This document shows, piece by piece, positions 20,817-28,086 of a DNA stretch of 30,625 bases. The notes under the pieces are model-generated. The model did no database searches. It saw nothing but the letters and a program-made list of their open reading frames with translations, and was not told the DNA's origin. A program made the position numbers and the translations under genes. How positions within the stretch are numbered: the stretch's first letter is position 1; the number at the start of each line of letters is the position of its first letter. Location: positions 1-30,625 of the forward strand of contig CAYRPN010000064.1 in NCBI GenBank assembly GCA_964426135.1, in the 5' to 3' direction. This stretch comes from CAYRPN01 sp964426135. Its GTDB lineage: Bacteria; Planctomycetota; Phycisphaerae; Phycisphaerales; Phycisphaeraceae.

Positions 20817-23506
20817 GGCGCCATGGAGTGCTTGATTTGCTCCATAGGGACTGTTGAAATCCCCAGCCGCTTCAGCCCGTCCGCCAGAATCCTTTCATGA
20901 TCGAAAGCAAGATCGTCGGGCACCTCGTCCAGATCGAACCACCGCGCGTCGCAGGCATCATCCGCGCCGCGCAAGGGCGCTGTCGCCAGCGCATCGGGCA
21001 GAAGGAGCGCGAAGACCTGCGACCTGCTCCACGCCGTCGCGGTGTCGCGCGGATCGCGGCCGCCGCCTTCATAATCGCCCACATGCGTGAGCGTTTCGAT
21101 GATCGCCGCGACATCCAGGCCCGTCTCTTCGCGCAACTCGCGCACACAGGCCTGCTGCGGGGTTTCCACATCGCCGCGCCATGCCGCGCCGCGCGGGGCC
21201 GTGGTGTGCTGGAACCCGCCGGGCAGCGCCCACTTGCCGCCTTCCGTCGGGGCATCGAAGTCGCGGCGGATGAGCAGCACCTGCGGCTGGCTGTTCCGCG
21301 CCTGCGTGGACGGCGGGCAGCGGCGCACGGCGATCACATCCACCGTCGGATTCGCGCCCAGGTGCCAGTAAGGCTCGTGCACGCCGCCCCAGGCGTGCGG
21401 CTGCCGCAGAATGGCCAGCGCCTGCTGCGCCGTGGAGAACGCGCTGGCCGGTTGCTGCCTGGCGCGGTGCGTGCTGGCGCCGGGCGGGCCGTCGAACAGG
21501 AGATAGCGCAGGCGCAGGTTGATCGCGGTTTGAATCTCGTCATTCACAATCGCGCCTCCGCCCAGGAACAGGCACATGCCGTTGTGTTCCTTGACGAGCG
21601 AGTAAAGCCCGGCGGCTTTGTCGTAGAGATCGTCGCCGACGATGTGGGCGTGGGTGCAAGCGCACTCCTCCAGCCAGTCGAGACGGGTGTCCTTCACCAG
21701 CGTCGCCAGCACCGTGAAACCGCGCGGCATGGCGTGCGTCTGCACCGCGCCTTCGACGCCAAGCCGCGTGCCGCCGGTGATGAGCACCGTCTTGTCCGTC
21801 GGCAGTTCTGCGATCAGTTCCGCAATCACCTGCGCGATCTTCGCCTGGTCTTCCTGCGAGAGCACGTTCCAGCTCTTGTTCCACGCGCCGGCCACGCTGA
21901 TGCACCGCTTGCCGCGCAGCAGTTCGTTGACGCCGGCGCGATCCAGGAGCGGCACCCGCATGGCCGCAATGCGCGCGGCCAGCGCCGCGTCGCGGGCGCG
22001 CAGGGCCGCCGCCTTGCGCTCCAGCACGGCGGGCACGTAGTGCTTGTGCGGCGGATCGTCGGGCACCTGAAACGCCGCCGGCTCATCGGTTGCCCGGGCA
22101 TCGCAGCGCTGGCGGTGATCCAGGTAGCGGCGCTCCGTGGCGCGGATGGCTGCGAAGTCCTCGCTGCGCACGCCGCACAGCAGCGCCGCCCGCGCCTCGA
22201 ACTGCGGCGTCGTCTGGTAGATGCCGTAGCCATCCGTGCCCAGCACCACCGGGATGCCGGCTTTGAGATAGCGCACGATCGGGGCATCCACCGCGCCTTG
22301 AATGTTGTTGAGCGCGAGGTTGGAGTTGAGATTGAACTCCACGATGGTCCCGCTGGTGCGCAGCAGTTGCATCGTGTCATCGTCCACGCCGTAGAGTCCG
22401 TGGCCGATGCGCAGTTGCACATCGCAGCCGGCGGCGGCCTCCACCGCGACGCGCACGTTCTCCGGGTAGGCGGGATTCTCACCCGCATGCACGCGGATGG
22501 TGAAGCCCGGCCGCGACCGGTGCGCCCACCGCGCCAGGTCGCGAATCTGCCTCTCGAAGTGCCGCGTGGAGTTGTCCTCATGCCCCATGAAGTCCACGCC
22601 GGCCAGATACCGGCTGCGCCCCAGCGATGCGATGCGCTCGATCAGATCGAGATCCCATTCCAGGTCGTCGCGCCGGCTGATGCCCGCGAGGAAGCGCAGC
22701 GTCACGCCGGACGCAGCTTCAATCGCCGGCAGTTCGCGATGCACCGTGCGCAGGCGGTCCGCCTCGACGATATCCGCCAGCGAAAGCTCCGCGTAGCGCA
22801 CGCCCATCGCTGCATAGTCCTGCGCCAGTCGCCGCAGCAGCGGCACGAACGCGGCGCGATCTTTGGTGATGGGTTTGCGGAGCCTGTAGATCCGCTGCAT
22901 CTCGACGAACGGAATGCGCCGATCCAGCGGGATCGCCAGCGCCGCCTCCAGTTGCTCGAGAAATGCCGCCGGCAACTCCGCCAGCGCGATTGGGCCGGCG
23001 GTGTGCGGACGGATGCCGACTTCTTCGAGGAATGCGACCGGATACTTCACGCCATGCTCGATGCCGATGCGCACCAGGTCGCGCGGGCTGACGCAGCCGG
23101 CGAAATGAACGTGCAGGTCGGTGATCAGGCCGTGGCCGCAGGCGGTCTGCATTTCGGCAACTTGTTGCGGCGAATCGCTCTCGGCGAGGCATCGCGATTC
23201 AAACGGCGAGAGGATGTGGTGTTCGCCGGCCATCGCCGGTTGTGGCGCGAATGAGACGCGGCCGAGGGTGAGGTCGCCGAGGCGAACGCGAACGCGGTCC
23301 GTCTTGCCGGCAAGTTCCACCACATCGCTGTCGGCAAAGGCCAGTTCCTCGCCGCCCGTCGCCAGTCGCAGGCCGCGCTTGATCGCTTTGTGCAGCAAGG
23401 ATCGCCGGCTGCCGTGGCTGTGATGCAATGAGACTCGTGTGCCGTCCGCGCCGAATCGCAGATAGTGTCGCCCGCCGCTGTCGAGCACGAAGAGTAGATC
23501 CGCCAT
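20813..23506 (-). CDS. Fusion protein: unknown N-domain + adenosine-deaminase-like + SLOG-like + Nudix
   Basis: The 897-aa protein appears to have four parts. Residues 1-~115 are a beta-rich domain I do not recognise. Residues ~125-480 are an adenosine/AMP-deaminase-like TIM barrel: H132-V-H134 in LHVHFAGCVSP, HAGE (H340, E343), GHG (H369) and TDG (D425) give the zinc ligands, catalytic Glu and His. The second Asp of the usual TDD is Gly, so the substrate may differ. Residues ~530-685 form a SLOG/LOG-type Rossmann domain with VLITGGTRLGVEGAV and the LFLGGGAIVNDE loop. Residues ~715-885 are a Nudix hydrolase with the box E781-x7-REL-x-EETGL, preceded by an insertion after WALPGGF. Together they suggest sequential handling of an adenine or ADP-ribose-like nucleotide. 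The start at 23506 is favoured over 23515 by a TACCAT hexamer 7 nt upstream. The neighbours are housekeeping-like and the stop codon comes from repeat copy C. Confidence 0.82.
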   Translation of the reverse strand: MADLLFVLDSGGRHYLRFGADGTRVSLHHSHGSRRSLLHKAIKRGLRLATGGEELAFADSDVVELAGKTDRVRVRLGDLTLGRVSFAPQPAMAGEHHILSPFESRCLAESDSPQQVAEMQTACGHGLITDLHVHFAGCVSPRDLVRIGIEHGVKYPVAFLEEVGIRPHTAGPIALAELPAAFLEQLEAALAIPLDRRIPFVEMQRIYRLRKPITKDRAAFVPLLRRLAQDYAAMGVRYAELSLADIVEADRLRTVHRELPAIEAASGVTLRFLAGISRRDDLEWDLDLIERIASLGRSRYLAGVDFMGHEDNSTRHFERQIRDLARWAHRSRPGFTIRVHAGENPAYPENVRVAVEAAAGCDVQLRIGHGLYGVDDDTMQLLRTSGTIVEFNLNSNLALNNIQGAVDAPIVRYLKAGIPVVLGTDGYGIYQTTPQFEARAALLCGVRSEDFAAIRATERRYLDHRQRCDARATDEPAAFQVPDDPPHKHYVPAVLERKAAALRARDAALAARIAAMRVPLLDRAGVNELLRGKRCISVAGAWNKSWNVLSQEDQAKIAQVIAELIAELPTDKTVLITGGTRLGVEGAVQTHAMPRGFTVLATLVKDTRLDWLEECACTHAHIVGDDLYDKAAGLYSLVKEHNGMCLFLGGGAIVNDEIQTAINLRLRYLLFDGPPGASTHRARQQPASAFSTAQQALAILRQPHAWGGVHEPYWHLGANPTVDVIAVRRCPPSTQARNSQPQVLLIRRDFDAPTEGGKWALPGGFQHTTAPRGAAWRGDVETPQQACVRELREETGLDVAAIIETLTHVGDYEGGGRDPRDTATAWSRSQVFALLLPDALATAPLRGADDACDARWFDLDEVPDDLAFDHERILADGLKRLGISTVPMEQIKHSMAP

Positions 23507-23513
23507 GCGGCGC

Positions 23514-23519
23514 ATGGTA
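23514..23519 (-). promoter_or_regulatory. Candidate -10 element TACCAT, leaderless spacing
   Basis: Read on the minus strand, TACCAT is followed by GCGGCGC and the ATG at 23506. No Shine-Dalgarno is present. It overlaps the alternative ATG at 23515. Confidence 0.3.
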
Positions 23520-23552
23520 GCAGGGGACTTGCGATGTCTGATCGGAGAAGAG

Positions 23553-23576
23553 CGGGGCAAGCCCCGTCGCTAAACG
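23553..23576 (+). repeat. GCTAAACG-family hairpin repeat, copy 6
   Basis: A CGGGGC-AA-GCCCCG hairpin followed by TCGCTAAACG, identical to the copy at 9329-9352. It lies upstream of the fusion gene, whose longest frame would start inside it from a TTG and is not believable. Confidence 0.85.
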
Positions 23577-23617
23577 CGTGCAGCCGCGCTGCGCACAAAC
23601 CACGCGCGAAATCACGA

Positions 23618-23678
23618 CCCTACACCCTACACCCTACACCCTAAACCCTTCTCTCTACACCCTTCTCCCCACACCCTA
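23618..23678 (+). repeat. Heptamer array CCCTACA/CCCTAAA, short and degenerate
   Basis: Three CCCTACA units and one CCCTAAA are followed by degenerate units (CCCTTCT..., CCCTTCTCCCCACA, CCCTA). It lies upstream of the TrmB-like gene. A longer array of the same unit is at 26765-26843. Confidence 0.8.
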
Positions 23679-23717
23679 TGATGTCGCTTTCGTTTCTCTC
23701 ACCCACGGCGCCCCACC

Positions 23718-24530
23718 ATGTCCATCGATCGTCCCACCATTCTCATCGGCGACCAGGAATGGGAACTGCGCGTCGCGATTCCTGGCAAGATTCTCCCCGA
23801 GGCGAAGTGGAGCGATGTGCCCAAAGAGACGCGCCTGCCCGGCGGCGAACTGAAGGCCGCCGACATCGCGCCGGAGGGATTCACAGGGCCGCTGGTCATC
23901 GATCTCGGTTGCGGCAACGGCCGGTTCTCACTGCTTTCGGCGCTGGCCCGGCCGAAGTTGGCGCACGTGGCTGTCGACACTGACCCGATGCACCTGCGAT
24001 ACCTGCGCCGCCGCATCCGCGAACGTGGCATCACCAACCTTCGCATCTACATTGGCGACGGCGGCGATCTGCTGTCCCGACTGGAGCCGGGCTCCGCTTG
24101 TGAAATCCACGCGTATCACCCGCAGCCGTGGCACGAGCCGGGCCTGGCGCACCGCCGGCTGTTTCATCCGCCGTTCCAGTTGCACGCCCATCGCGCGCTG
24201 ATGGACGGCGGCACGCTCTGCGTTCAGACCGACAGCAAGCCTTACTCGAACTACCTGCGCGGCACGCTGCCGGCGCTGTTTGAGATTCGCGAACTAGGCG
24301 AGCAGGAGGCTTGGCCCGACAACCTCGGCAAGCCGCGAGGCCGGCGCGAGCTGGTCGCCACCGAAGAGGGTCTGACCATCTGGCGCTGCGTGGCGGTGAA
24401 GCGCCCGCTCAGCGCCAATGAAGCCAGCCTGCGCGTCGCCAAACTGCCCAAGCCCAGCTTCGAGTCGGATCGAAAGGCTTCGTCGCACCGCAAGCGAAAA
24501 GTGAATCGCGGGCAGAAGCTGCGTGGATGA
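23718..24530 (+). CDS. TrmB-like SAM-dependent methyltransferase
   Basis: The 270-aa protein resembles tRNA (guanine-N7-)-methyltransferase, which makes m7G46 in tRNA. The SAM-binding motif is VIDLGCGNGRFSLL (residues ~60-73), the acidic end of the second strand is VDTDPMHLRYLRRRI, and the signature region reads HAYHPQPWHEPGLAHRR (131-147) where classical TrmB has a DPWPKKRHxKRR-type motif. The C-terminal ~35 residues are very basic (RKASSHRKRKVNRGQKLRG), fitting RNA binding. The deviation in the DPWPKKR region makes it a divergent TrmB or a related methyltransferase. It is transcribed divergently from the fusion gene. No Shine-Dalgarno is visible in the GC-rich leader; TATGAT (23677-23682) is a possible -10 element. 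Confidence 0.72.
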   Translation: MSIDRPTILIGDQEWELRVAIPGKILPEAKWSDVPKETRLPGGELKAADIAPEGFTGPLVIDLGCGNGRFSLLSALARPKLAHVAVDTDPMHLRYLRRRIRERGITNLRIYIGDGGDLLSRLEPGSACEIHAYHPQPWHEPGLAHRRLFHPPFQLHAHRALMDGGTLCVQTDSKPYSNYLRGTLPALFEIRELGEQEAWPDNLGKPRGRRELVATEEGLTIWRCVAVKRPLSANEASLRVAKLPKPSFESDRKASSHRKRKVNRGQKLRG

Positions 24531-24633
24531 AGGCCGCAAGAAAAGGCAAGAGCAGCGAATGCAACATGCAAATGTGAAAAGTCGAACGGATCTCCGGTAG
24601 CCAGTGCGAAAGCATTGCAGGGGTGATTCTCTG

Positions 24634-24773
24634 CCATTAGCCCCGGGCGGAGCCCGGAGGACGGAGTGCCGTTCGTCAACGTATTTATTCGCAGCGGTGG
24701 TTCGTTTCGAGACGAGCGATGACGCGCTTGATCGCAAGGGCCACAGTCCCCGGGCGAAGCCCGGGGCTAATGG
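24634..24773. repeat. 140-bp inverted repeat (CCATTAGCCCCGGGC family)
   Basis: CCATTAGCCCCGGGC (24634-24648) is inverted at GCCCGGGGCTAATGG (24759-24773). Each end carries an extra hairpin (CCCGGGC-GRA-GCCCGG), and CCGTTCGTC follows both ends. It occupies most of the 317-bp gap 24531-24847, where I see no gene. Confidence 0.8.
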
Positions 24774-24847
24774 CCGTTCGTCGTGGCACATGAGCCTTTC
24801 GCCTCCACTGGCCAGCTATACTATTCAGAGTCACCGGGAGACACGCC

Positions 24848-26533
24848 ATGGCCCCGCAATCTTCGCGTCTGTTTGGACAGGTCGCCGCCCGCAAGCGGGT
24901 CGCCACGCTTTCGATGTGGAGCTATCGCTTCTTCATCGCGCTGGCGATCGGTTACGCGGCCGTGCTGCTGGTGAGCCGGCTGCTGGGCGTGATCCCGGAT
25001 TATTTTGAGCCCTGGACGGTGGCGATCGTGCCGGTGGGCGCGGTGCTGCTGGGCGCGGTCGCTCATCGCGGCATCAGCAAGCCGCAGGCGGCGCGACTGG
25101 TCGATCAGGCGATGGACACGAAAGATCTCTACCTCACGGCGGCGACGCTGGAGAACGCGCCGGGCGAGTACAAGCCGCTGGTTGTCGCGTCCGCCGAGGA
25201 AAAAGCCGCGAGCATTCGGCCGCAGCAGGTCGTGCCTTATCGCGGCGGTCCGCGCGCCGCCTATGCGATCGTGTGTACGACGCTGCTGCTGTTGGGCGCG
25301 ATGTTCCTGCCGCAGTTTGATCCTTTCAAGAAGGATGAGCAGCGGCGCGTGGCGGCCGACCGCATCAAGAAACTGGAAGAGGAAAAGCTGGCGGCGAAGG
25401 AGAAGATCGAGGCGCTCTCCAAGCAGGATCTGGATGCCCAGACTTCCAAGGAAGTGGAGCGCATGCTGGCGGAGTTGAAGAAGACCTTCAACGAGCTGAA
25501 GAAGAACGACAAGGAGCAGAACCTCGCCAGGCTCAACGAGCAGCAGAAGCAGGTCGGCGAGAAGTGGCGCGAGAACAACGAAAAGAAAATGCGCGAGAAC
25601 AGCCAGCGCGATCAGCTTGCCCAGCAACTGGGCGGCGTGAACCAGACGCAGAAGGCGCAGGAATGGAAGAAGGAACTGGCGCAGGGCAAGAGCGACGCGC
25701 TGAAGCAGGAGATGAAGGAAATCCAGCAGCTTGCGGAGAAAGCCAAGGAAGAGACGAGCGAGGTCAGGAAGAACGAGATGCAGCAGGAGATGCAGAAGCG
25801 CATCCAGGAAATGAGCGAGTTCGCCAAGAGCCAGGGCACGAGCAAGGAACTGCAGCAGGCGCTGCAGAAGGCGGCCGAGCAGCTCGCCCAAAGCGGCGAC
25901 CCGCAGGCGCAGAAGGAAGCGATGGAAGCGCTGAAAGAGCAGATGCAGTTGAGCGAGAAGCAACTGGAGCAACTGGCTCAGAGCGTGCGCGACCAGAAGT
26001 CGCTGGAGGAAGCCCTCAAGGCGATCCAGAACGCCAAGCAGGCGAACAGCAAGGATGACTTCGACCCGCAGGCTTGCAAGACGTGCAAGAACATGAGCGA
26101 TTATGCGGAGCTTTTCAAGAAGCTCGGCGGCGATCAACTGGCGGACGGCAGCGGCGGCAAGGACGGCTCAGCCGAAGGCGAGGGCCAGGGGGAAGGCGAG
26201 GGACAAGGCGAGCCAGGCAACAAGCAGGGCAACGGCGGCACCGGAGGCCAGGGCCAGGGGCGCGGCGGCAAGCCCCCGGAGATCGATCAGAAAACGGCGT
26301 TCAAGACGGAGAAATCCAAGTCCGCCCTGCACGCGGGCAAGACCCTGATGCAGTGGAAGACGCAGGAAGAAGCGGACAAGGGCGAATCCAAGCTCGATTA
26401 CAAGAAGGCCGTCGAAGCGGTGAAGCAGGGCGTCAGCGAAGCGATTCTCTCCGAGCAGATTCCGCCGGGCTATCACGAAGCGATCAAGAAGTATTTCGAT
26501 CAGGTGGAGGCGGTGAAGGAGAAGAAGAAGTGA
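24848..26533 (+). CDS. Membrane protein with long coiled coil (DUF4175-like)
   Basis: The 561-aa protein has two N-terminal membrane segments (residues ~28-48 and ~55-75) and a third near 137-156. A highly charged coiled coil follows (~165-400, many E/K/Q heptads and QQ runs). Then come CKTCKNM (a CxxC pair near 412), a Gly/Glu/Gln low-complexity linker (~435-485) and a C-terminal domain with ILSEQIPPGYHEAIKKYFDQV. The order resembles the DUF4175-type membrane proteins that planctomycetes encode near MoxR/DUF58/BatA operons, but no such genes are present here. It probably acts as an envelope scaffold or stress protein, which is an inference. GGGAG lies 8 nt before the ATG, and TATACT (24817-24822) is a possible -10 element. 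The stop codon begins a heptamer array. Confidence 0.7.
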   Translation: MAPQSSRLFGQVAARKRVATLSMWSYRFFIALAIGYAAVLLVSRLLGVIPDYFEPWTVAIVPVGAVLLGAVAHRGISKPQAARLVDQAMDTKDLYLTAATLENAPGEYKPLVVASAEEKAASIRPQQVVPYRGGPRAAYAIVCTTLLLLGAMFLPQFDPFKKDEQRRVAADRIKKLEEEKLAAKEKIEALSKQDLDAQTSKEVERMLAELKKTFNELKKNDKEQNLARLNEQQKQVGEKWRENNEKKMRENSQRDQLAQQLGGVNQTQKAQEWKKELAQGKSDALKQEMKEIQQLAEKAKEETSEVRKNEMQQEMQKRIQEMSEFAKSQGTSKELQQALQKAAEQLAQSGDPQAQKEAMEALKEQMQLSEKQLEQLAQSVRDQKSLEEALKAIQNAKQANSKDDFDPQACKTCKNMSDYAELFKKLGGDQLADGSGGKDGSAEGEGQGEGEGQGEPGNKQGNGGTGGQGQGRGGKPPEIDQKTAFKTEKSKSALHAGKTLMQWKTQEEADKGESKLDYKKAVEAVKQGVSEAILSEQIPPGYHEAIKKYFDQVEAVKEKKK

Positions 26534-26560
26534 GAAGTGAAAAGTGAGAAGTGAAAAGTG
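26530..26560 (+). repeat. Heptamer array GTGAGAA/GTGAAAA at a stop codon
   Basis: The four units GTGAGAA, GTGAAAA, GTGAGAA and GTGAAAA alternate with period 7. The first unit contains the TGA stop of the coiled-coil gene. Confidence 0.8.
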
Positions 26561-26588
26561 CAGACCGCCGCGGAACGTTCTTTCTCCT

Positions 26589-26762
26589 AAGCCGGCAGAG
26601 CCGGGAGAAGTCAAAATAGTGAAGTCAAAATGCAAAAGTCAAAAGTCAGAGATTGACGCTCCCCGTAGGCTCTGACTTTTGCATTTTGACTTTTGCATGC
26701 ACTATTTTGACTTTTTCGATGCAAACTTCTGTGCGCCGCGCGCAGAAGTTACGGTGTCAGGA
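26589..26762. repeat. Dispersed GTCAAAA/CAGAAG repeat, copy 2 (uninterrupted)
   Basis: This copy matches the two pieces flanking the insertion at 5791-5918 and serves as the empty-site reference, with a single TGAA at the insertion point. It includes a period-7 run (AGTCAAA, ATGCAAA, AGTCAAA, AGTCAGA), the inverted pair around CGCTCCCCGTAG and the CTTCTGTGCGC hairpin. Confidence 0.85.
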
Positions 26763-26764
26763 TC

Positions 26765-26843
26765 TAAACCCTAAACCCTACACCCTACACCCTACACCCT
26801 ACACCCTACACCCTAAACCCTAAACCCTAAACCCTAAACCCTT
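26765..26843 (+). repeat. Heptamer array (CCCTAAA/CCCTACA), about ten units
   Basis: The order is one CCCTAAA, five CCCTACA and four CCCTAAA, then a partial unit. It abuts repeat copy 2 on the left and ends 10 bp before the moaA stop codon. The unit equals the plant-type telomere heptamer, but it lies between bacterial genes. With its neighbours it fills the 319-bp gap 26534-26852. Confidence 0.9.
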
Positions 26844-26852
26844 TCTTCTTTC

Positions 26853-27935
26853 TCACCCTCCCATCTGACTCATCGCCCGGTTGCCGCGATTGGAATGCGT
26901 CAGCGGTTTCATCGCGACGCAGCGGGTCATCAGGTCGATGATTGCATTCGTGTCCGGTCGGGGCTTCAGCGCCGGGAGCACGCTCACCTCGCCGCCGTCG
27001 AACAGGCAGGAGCGCAGGTCGCCGTTGGAAGTGAGGCGCAGGCGATTGCACGTCTCGCAGAAGGGCTGGCTCATCGCGCTGATGAAGCCGAGCCGGCCGC
27101 GCCCGCCGTCAAGCTGGAACACGTTGGCGGGGCCGACGCCCGCTTCCGTTTCGCGTCGCACCGGGCGCAGTTCGCCTAGTTCGTCGGCGATGCGCTGCTT
27201 GATGATTTCGTTGTCGACCAGATACGCCGCGGCGTCGTCGACCAGTACGCTCTCGCCCAGCGGCATGTATTCGATGAAGCGGATGGTCCAGTCTTCGTCG
27301 AGCGTGAGCCGGGCGAAGTCGGCGACCTCGTCATCGTTGATGCCGCCCATGACCACGACATTGAGTTTGATTCTCTCGAAGCCCGCCCGCCGCGCGGCCT
27401 CGAGACCGCTCAACAGGCGGTCGAAGGAATCCGCGCTCTTCGTCGCTGCGTCCCTTCGTCCCTCTCTCACTTCTTCCGTTCTGTCGCCGCGCGTGATCCT
27501 TTCGAACCGATCCGCCCGCAGCGAGTCGCAGCTCACCGTCAGCCGATGCAGGCCGGCCTTCTTCAGGTCGAACGCGAGGCGATCGAGCAGCAGCCCGTTC
27601 GTGGTCATGGAAAGATCGCGCGGTTTCAGCGCGGCCAGCCCGGCGACGATGTCCACGACGTCCTTGCGCACGGTCGGCTCGCCGCCGGTGACTTTGAAAT
27701 GCTCGACGCCGACCTGACGCGCCGCCCGGGCGACGGCGATGAAGTCTTCCGCCCGCAGCAATTCGTCGCGATCGCCGAACGCCACGCCGCCGGCGGGCAT
27801 GCAGTAGACGCACCGCAGATTGCAGCGATCGGTGATGCTCAGTCGCAGCAGTTTCACGGCGGACAGGCTCCGGGGCCCGCGCGCGAAGTCGGGCCGGACC
27901 GGGGCATCATTCAGAATAGGCAGCGCCACCACCAT
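26853..27935 (-). CDS. moaA: GTP 3',8-cyclase MoaA
   Basis: The 360-aa radical SAM enzyme converts GTP to 3',8-cyclo-GTP, the first step of molybdenum cofactor synthesis. The N-terminal cluster is C38-x3-C42-x2-C45 (CNLRCVYC), and TGGEPTVRKD follows at 83-92. The C-terminal cluster is C293-x2-C296-x13-C310, and the chain ends in the conserved GG tail needed by MoaA. Residues ~152-169 (RTEEVREGRRDAATKSAD) look inserted where homologues pass directly from the ITR-x-D motif to FDR; the DNA there has 8-bp periodicity like the intergenic arrays. No other mo genes are in the window. I chose ATG 27935: TATAAT stands 7 nt upstream, no Shine-Dalgarno is present, and the longer frame to 28223 has no family similarity. 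Confidence 0.93.
   Translation of the reverse strand: MVVALPILNDAPVRPDFARGPRSLSAVKLLRLSITDRCNLRCVYCMPAGGVAFGDRDELLRAEDFIAVARAARQVGVEHFKVTGGEPTVRKDVVDIVAGLAALKPRDLSMTTNGLLLDRLAFDLKKAGLHRLTVSCDSLRADRFERITRGDRTEEVREGRRDAATKSADSFDRLLSGLEAARRAGFERIKLNVVVMGGINDDEVADFARLTLDEDWTIRFIEYMPLGESVLVDDAAAYLVDNEIIKQRIADELGELRPVRRETEAGVGPANVFQLDGGRGRLGFISAMSQPFCETCNRLRLTSNGDLRSCLFDGGEVSVLPALKPRPDTNAIIDLMTRCVAMKPLTHSNRGNRAMSQMGG
27437..27488. repeat. Octamer-periodic insert within moaA
   Basis: On the plus strand the segment reads in 8-bp steps: CGTCGCTG, CGTCCCTT, CGTCCCTC, TCTCACTT, CTTCCGTT, CTGTCGCC. This resembles the CTCTTCGT/CTCTCCGT units at 11211-11274. It encodes the extra residues ~152-169 of MoaA in frame. 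Confidence 0.55.
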
Positions 27936-27942
27936 GCCCGCG

Positions 27943-27948
27943 ATTATA
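27943..27948 (-). promoter_or_regulatory. Consensus -10 TATAAT of moaA, leaderless spacing
   Basis: On the minus strand, TATAAT is followed by CGCGGGC (7 nt) and the ATG at 27935. It is the best -10 match in the window. The upstream region has two GCGCACCGAC units (27962-27981) and no TTGACA-like -35. Confidence 0.5.
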
Positions 27949-28086
27949 GTGGGCACCGCCGCGCACCGACGCGCACCGACGTGCGTCGCCGATCGTGCCG
28001 ATACGTTATGATGGGGATTGCAAGGCGTCGCCTGCCGCGATGTTGATTGCCTTGTGATGGTGTCCGCGTTTTTCGCCTCATTCCGC

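Noticed and set aside
20897..23254. A 785-codon plus-strand open frame opposite the fusion gene
   Set aside because: It is the antisense shadow of a gene with clear deaminase and Nudix motifs; it has an Arg/His-rich composition and no recognisable domain.
20813..23506. Assignment of the fusion gene to a known defence system such as RADAR or Thoeris
   Set aside because: It lacks the partner genes (an ATPase for RADAR, a TIR protein for Thoeris), its domain order differs, and the surroundings are not a defence island.
26765..26843. CCCTAAA repeats identical to plant-type telomere units, suggesting eukaryotic contamination or a chromosome end
   Set aside because: The array is short, mixed with CCCTACA, lies between two bacterial genes, and similar heptamer arrays with other units occur elsewhere in the window.
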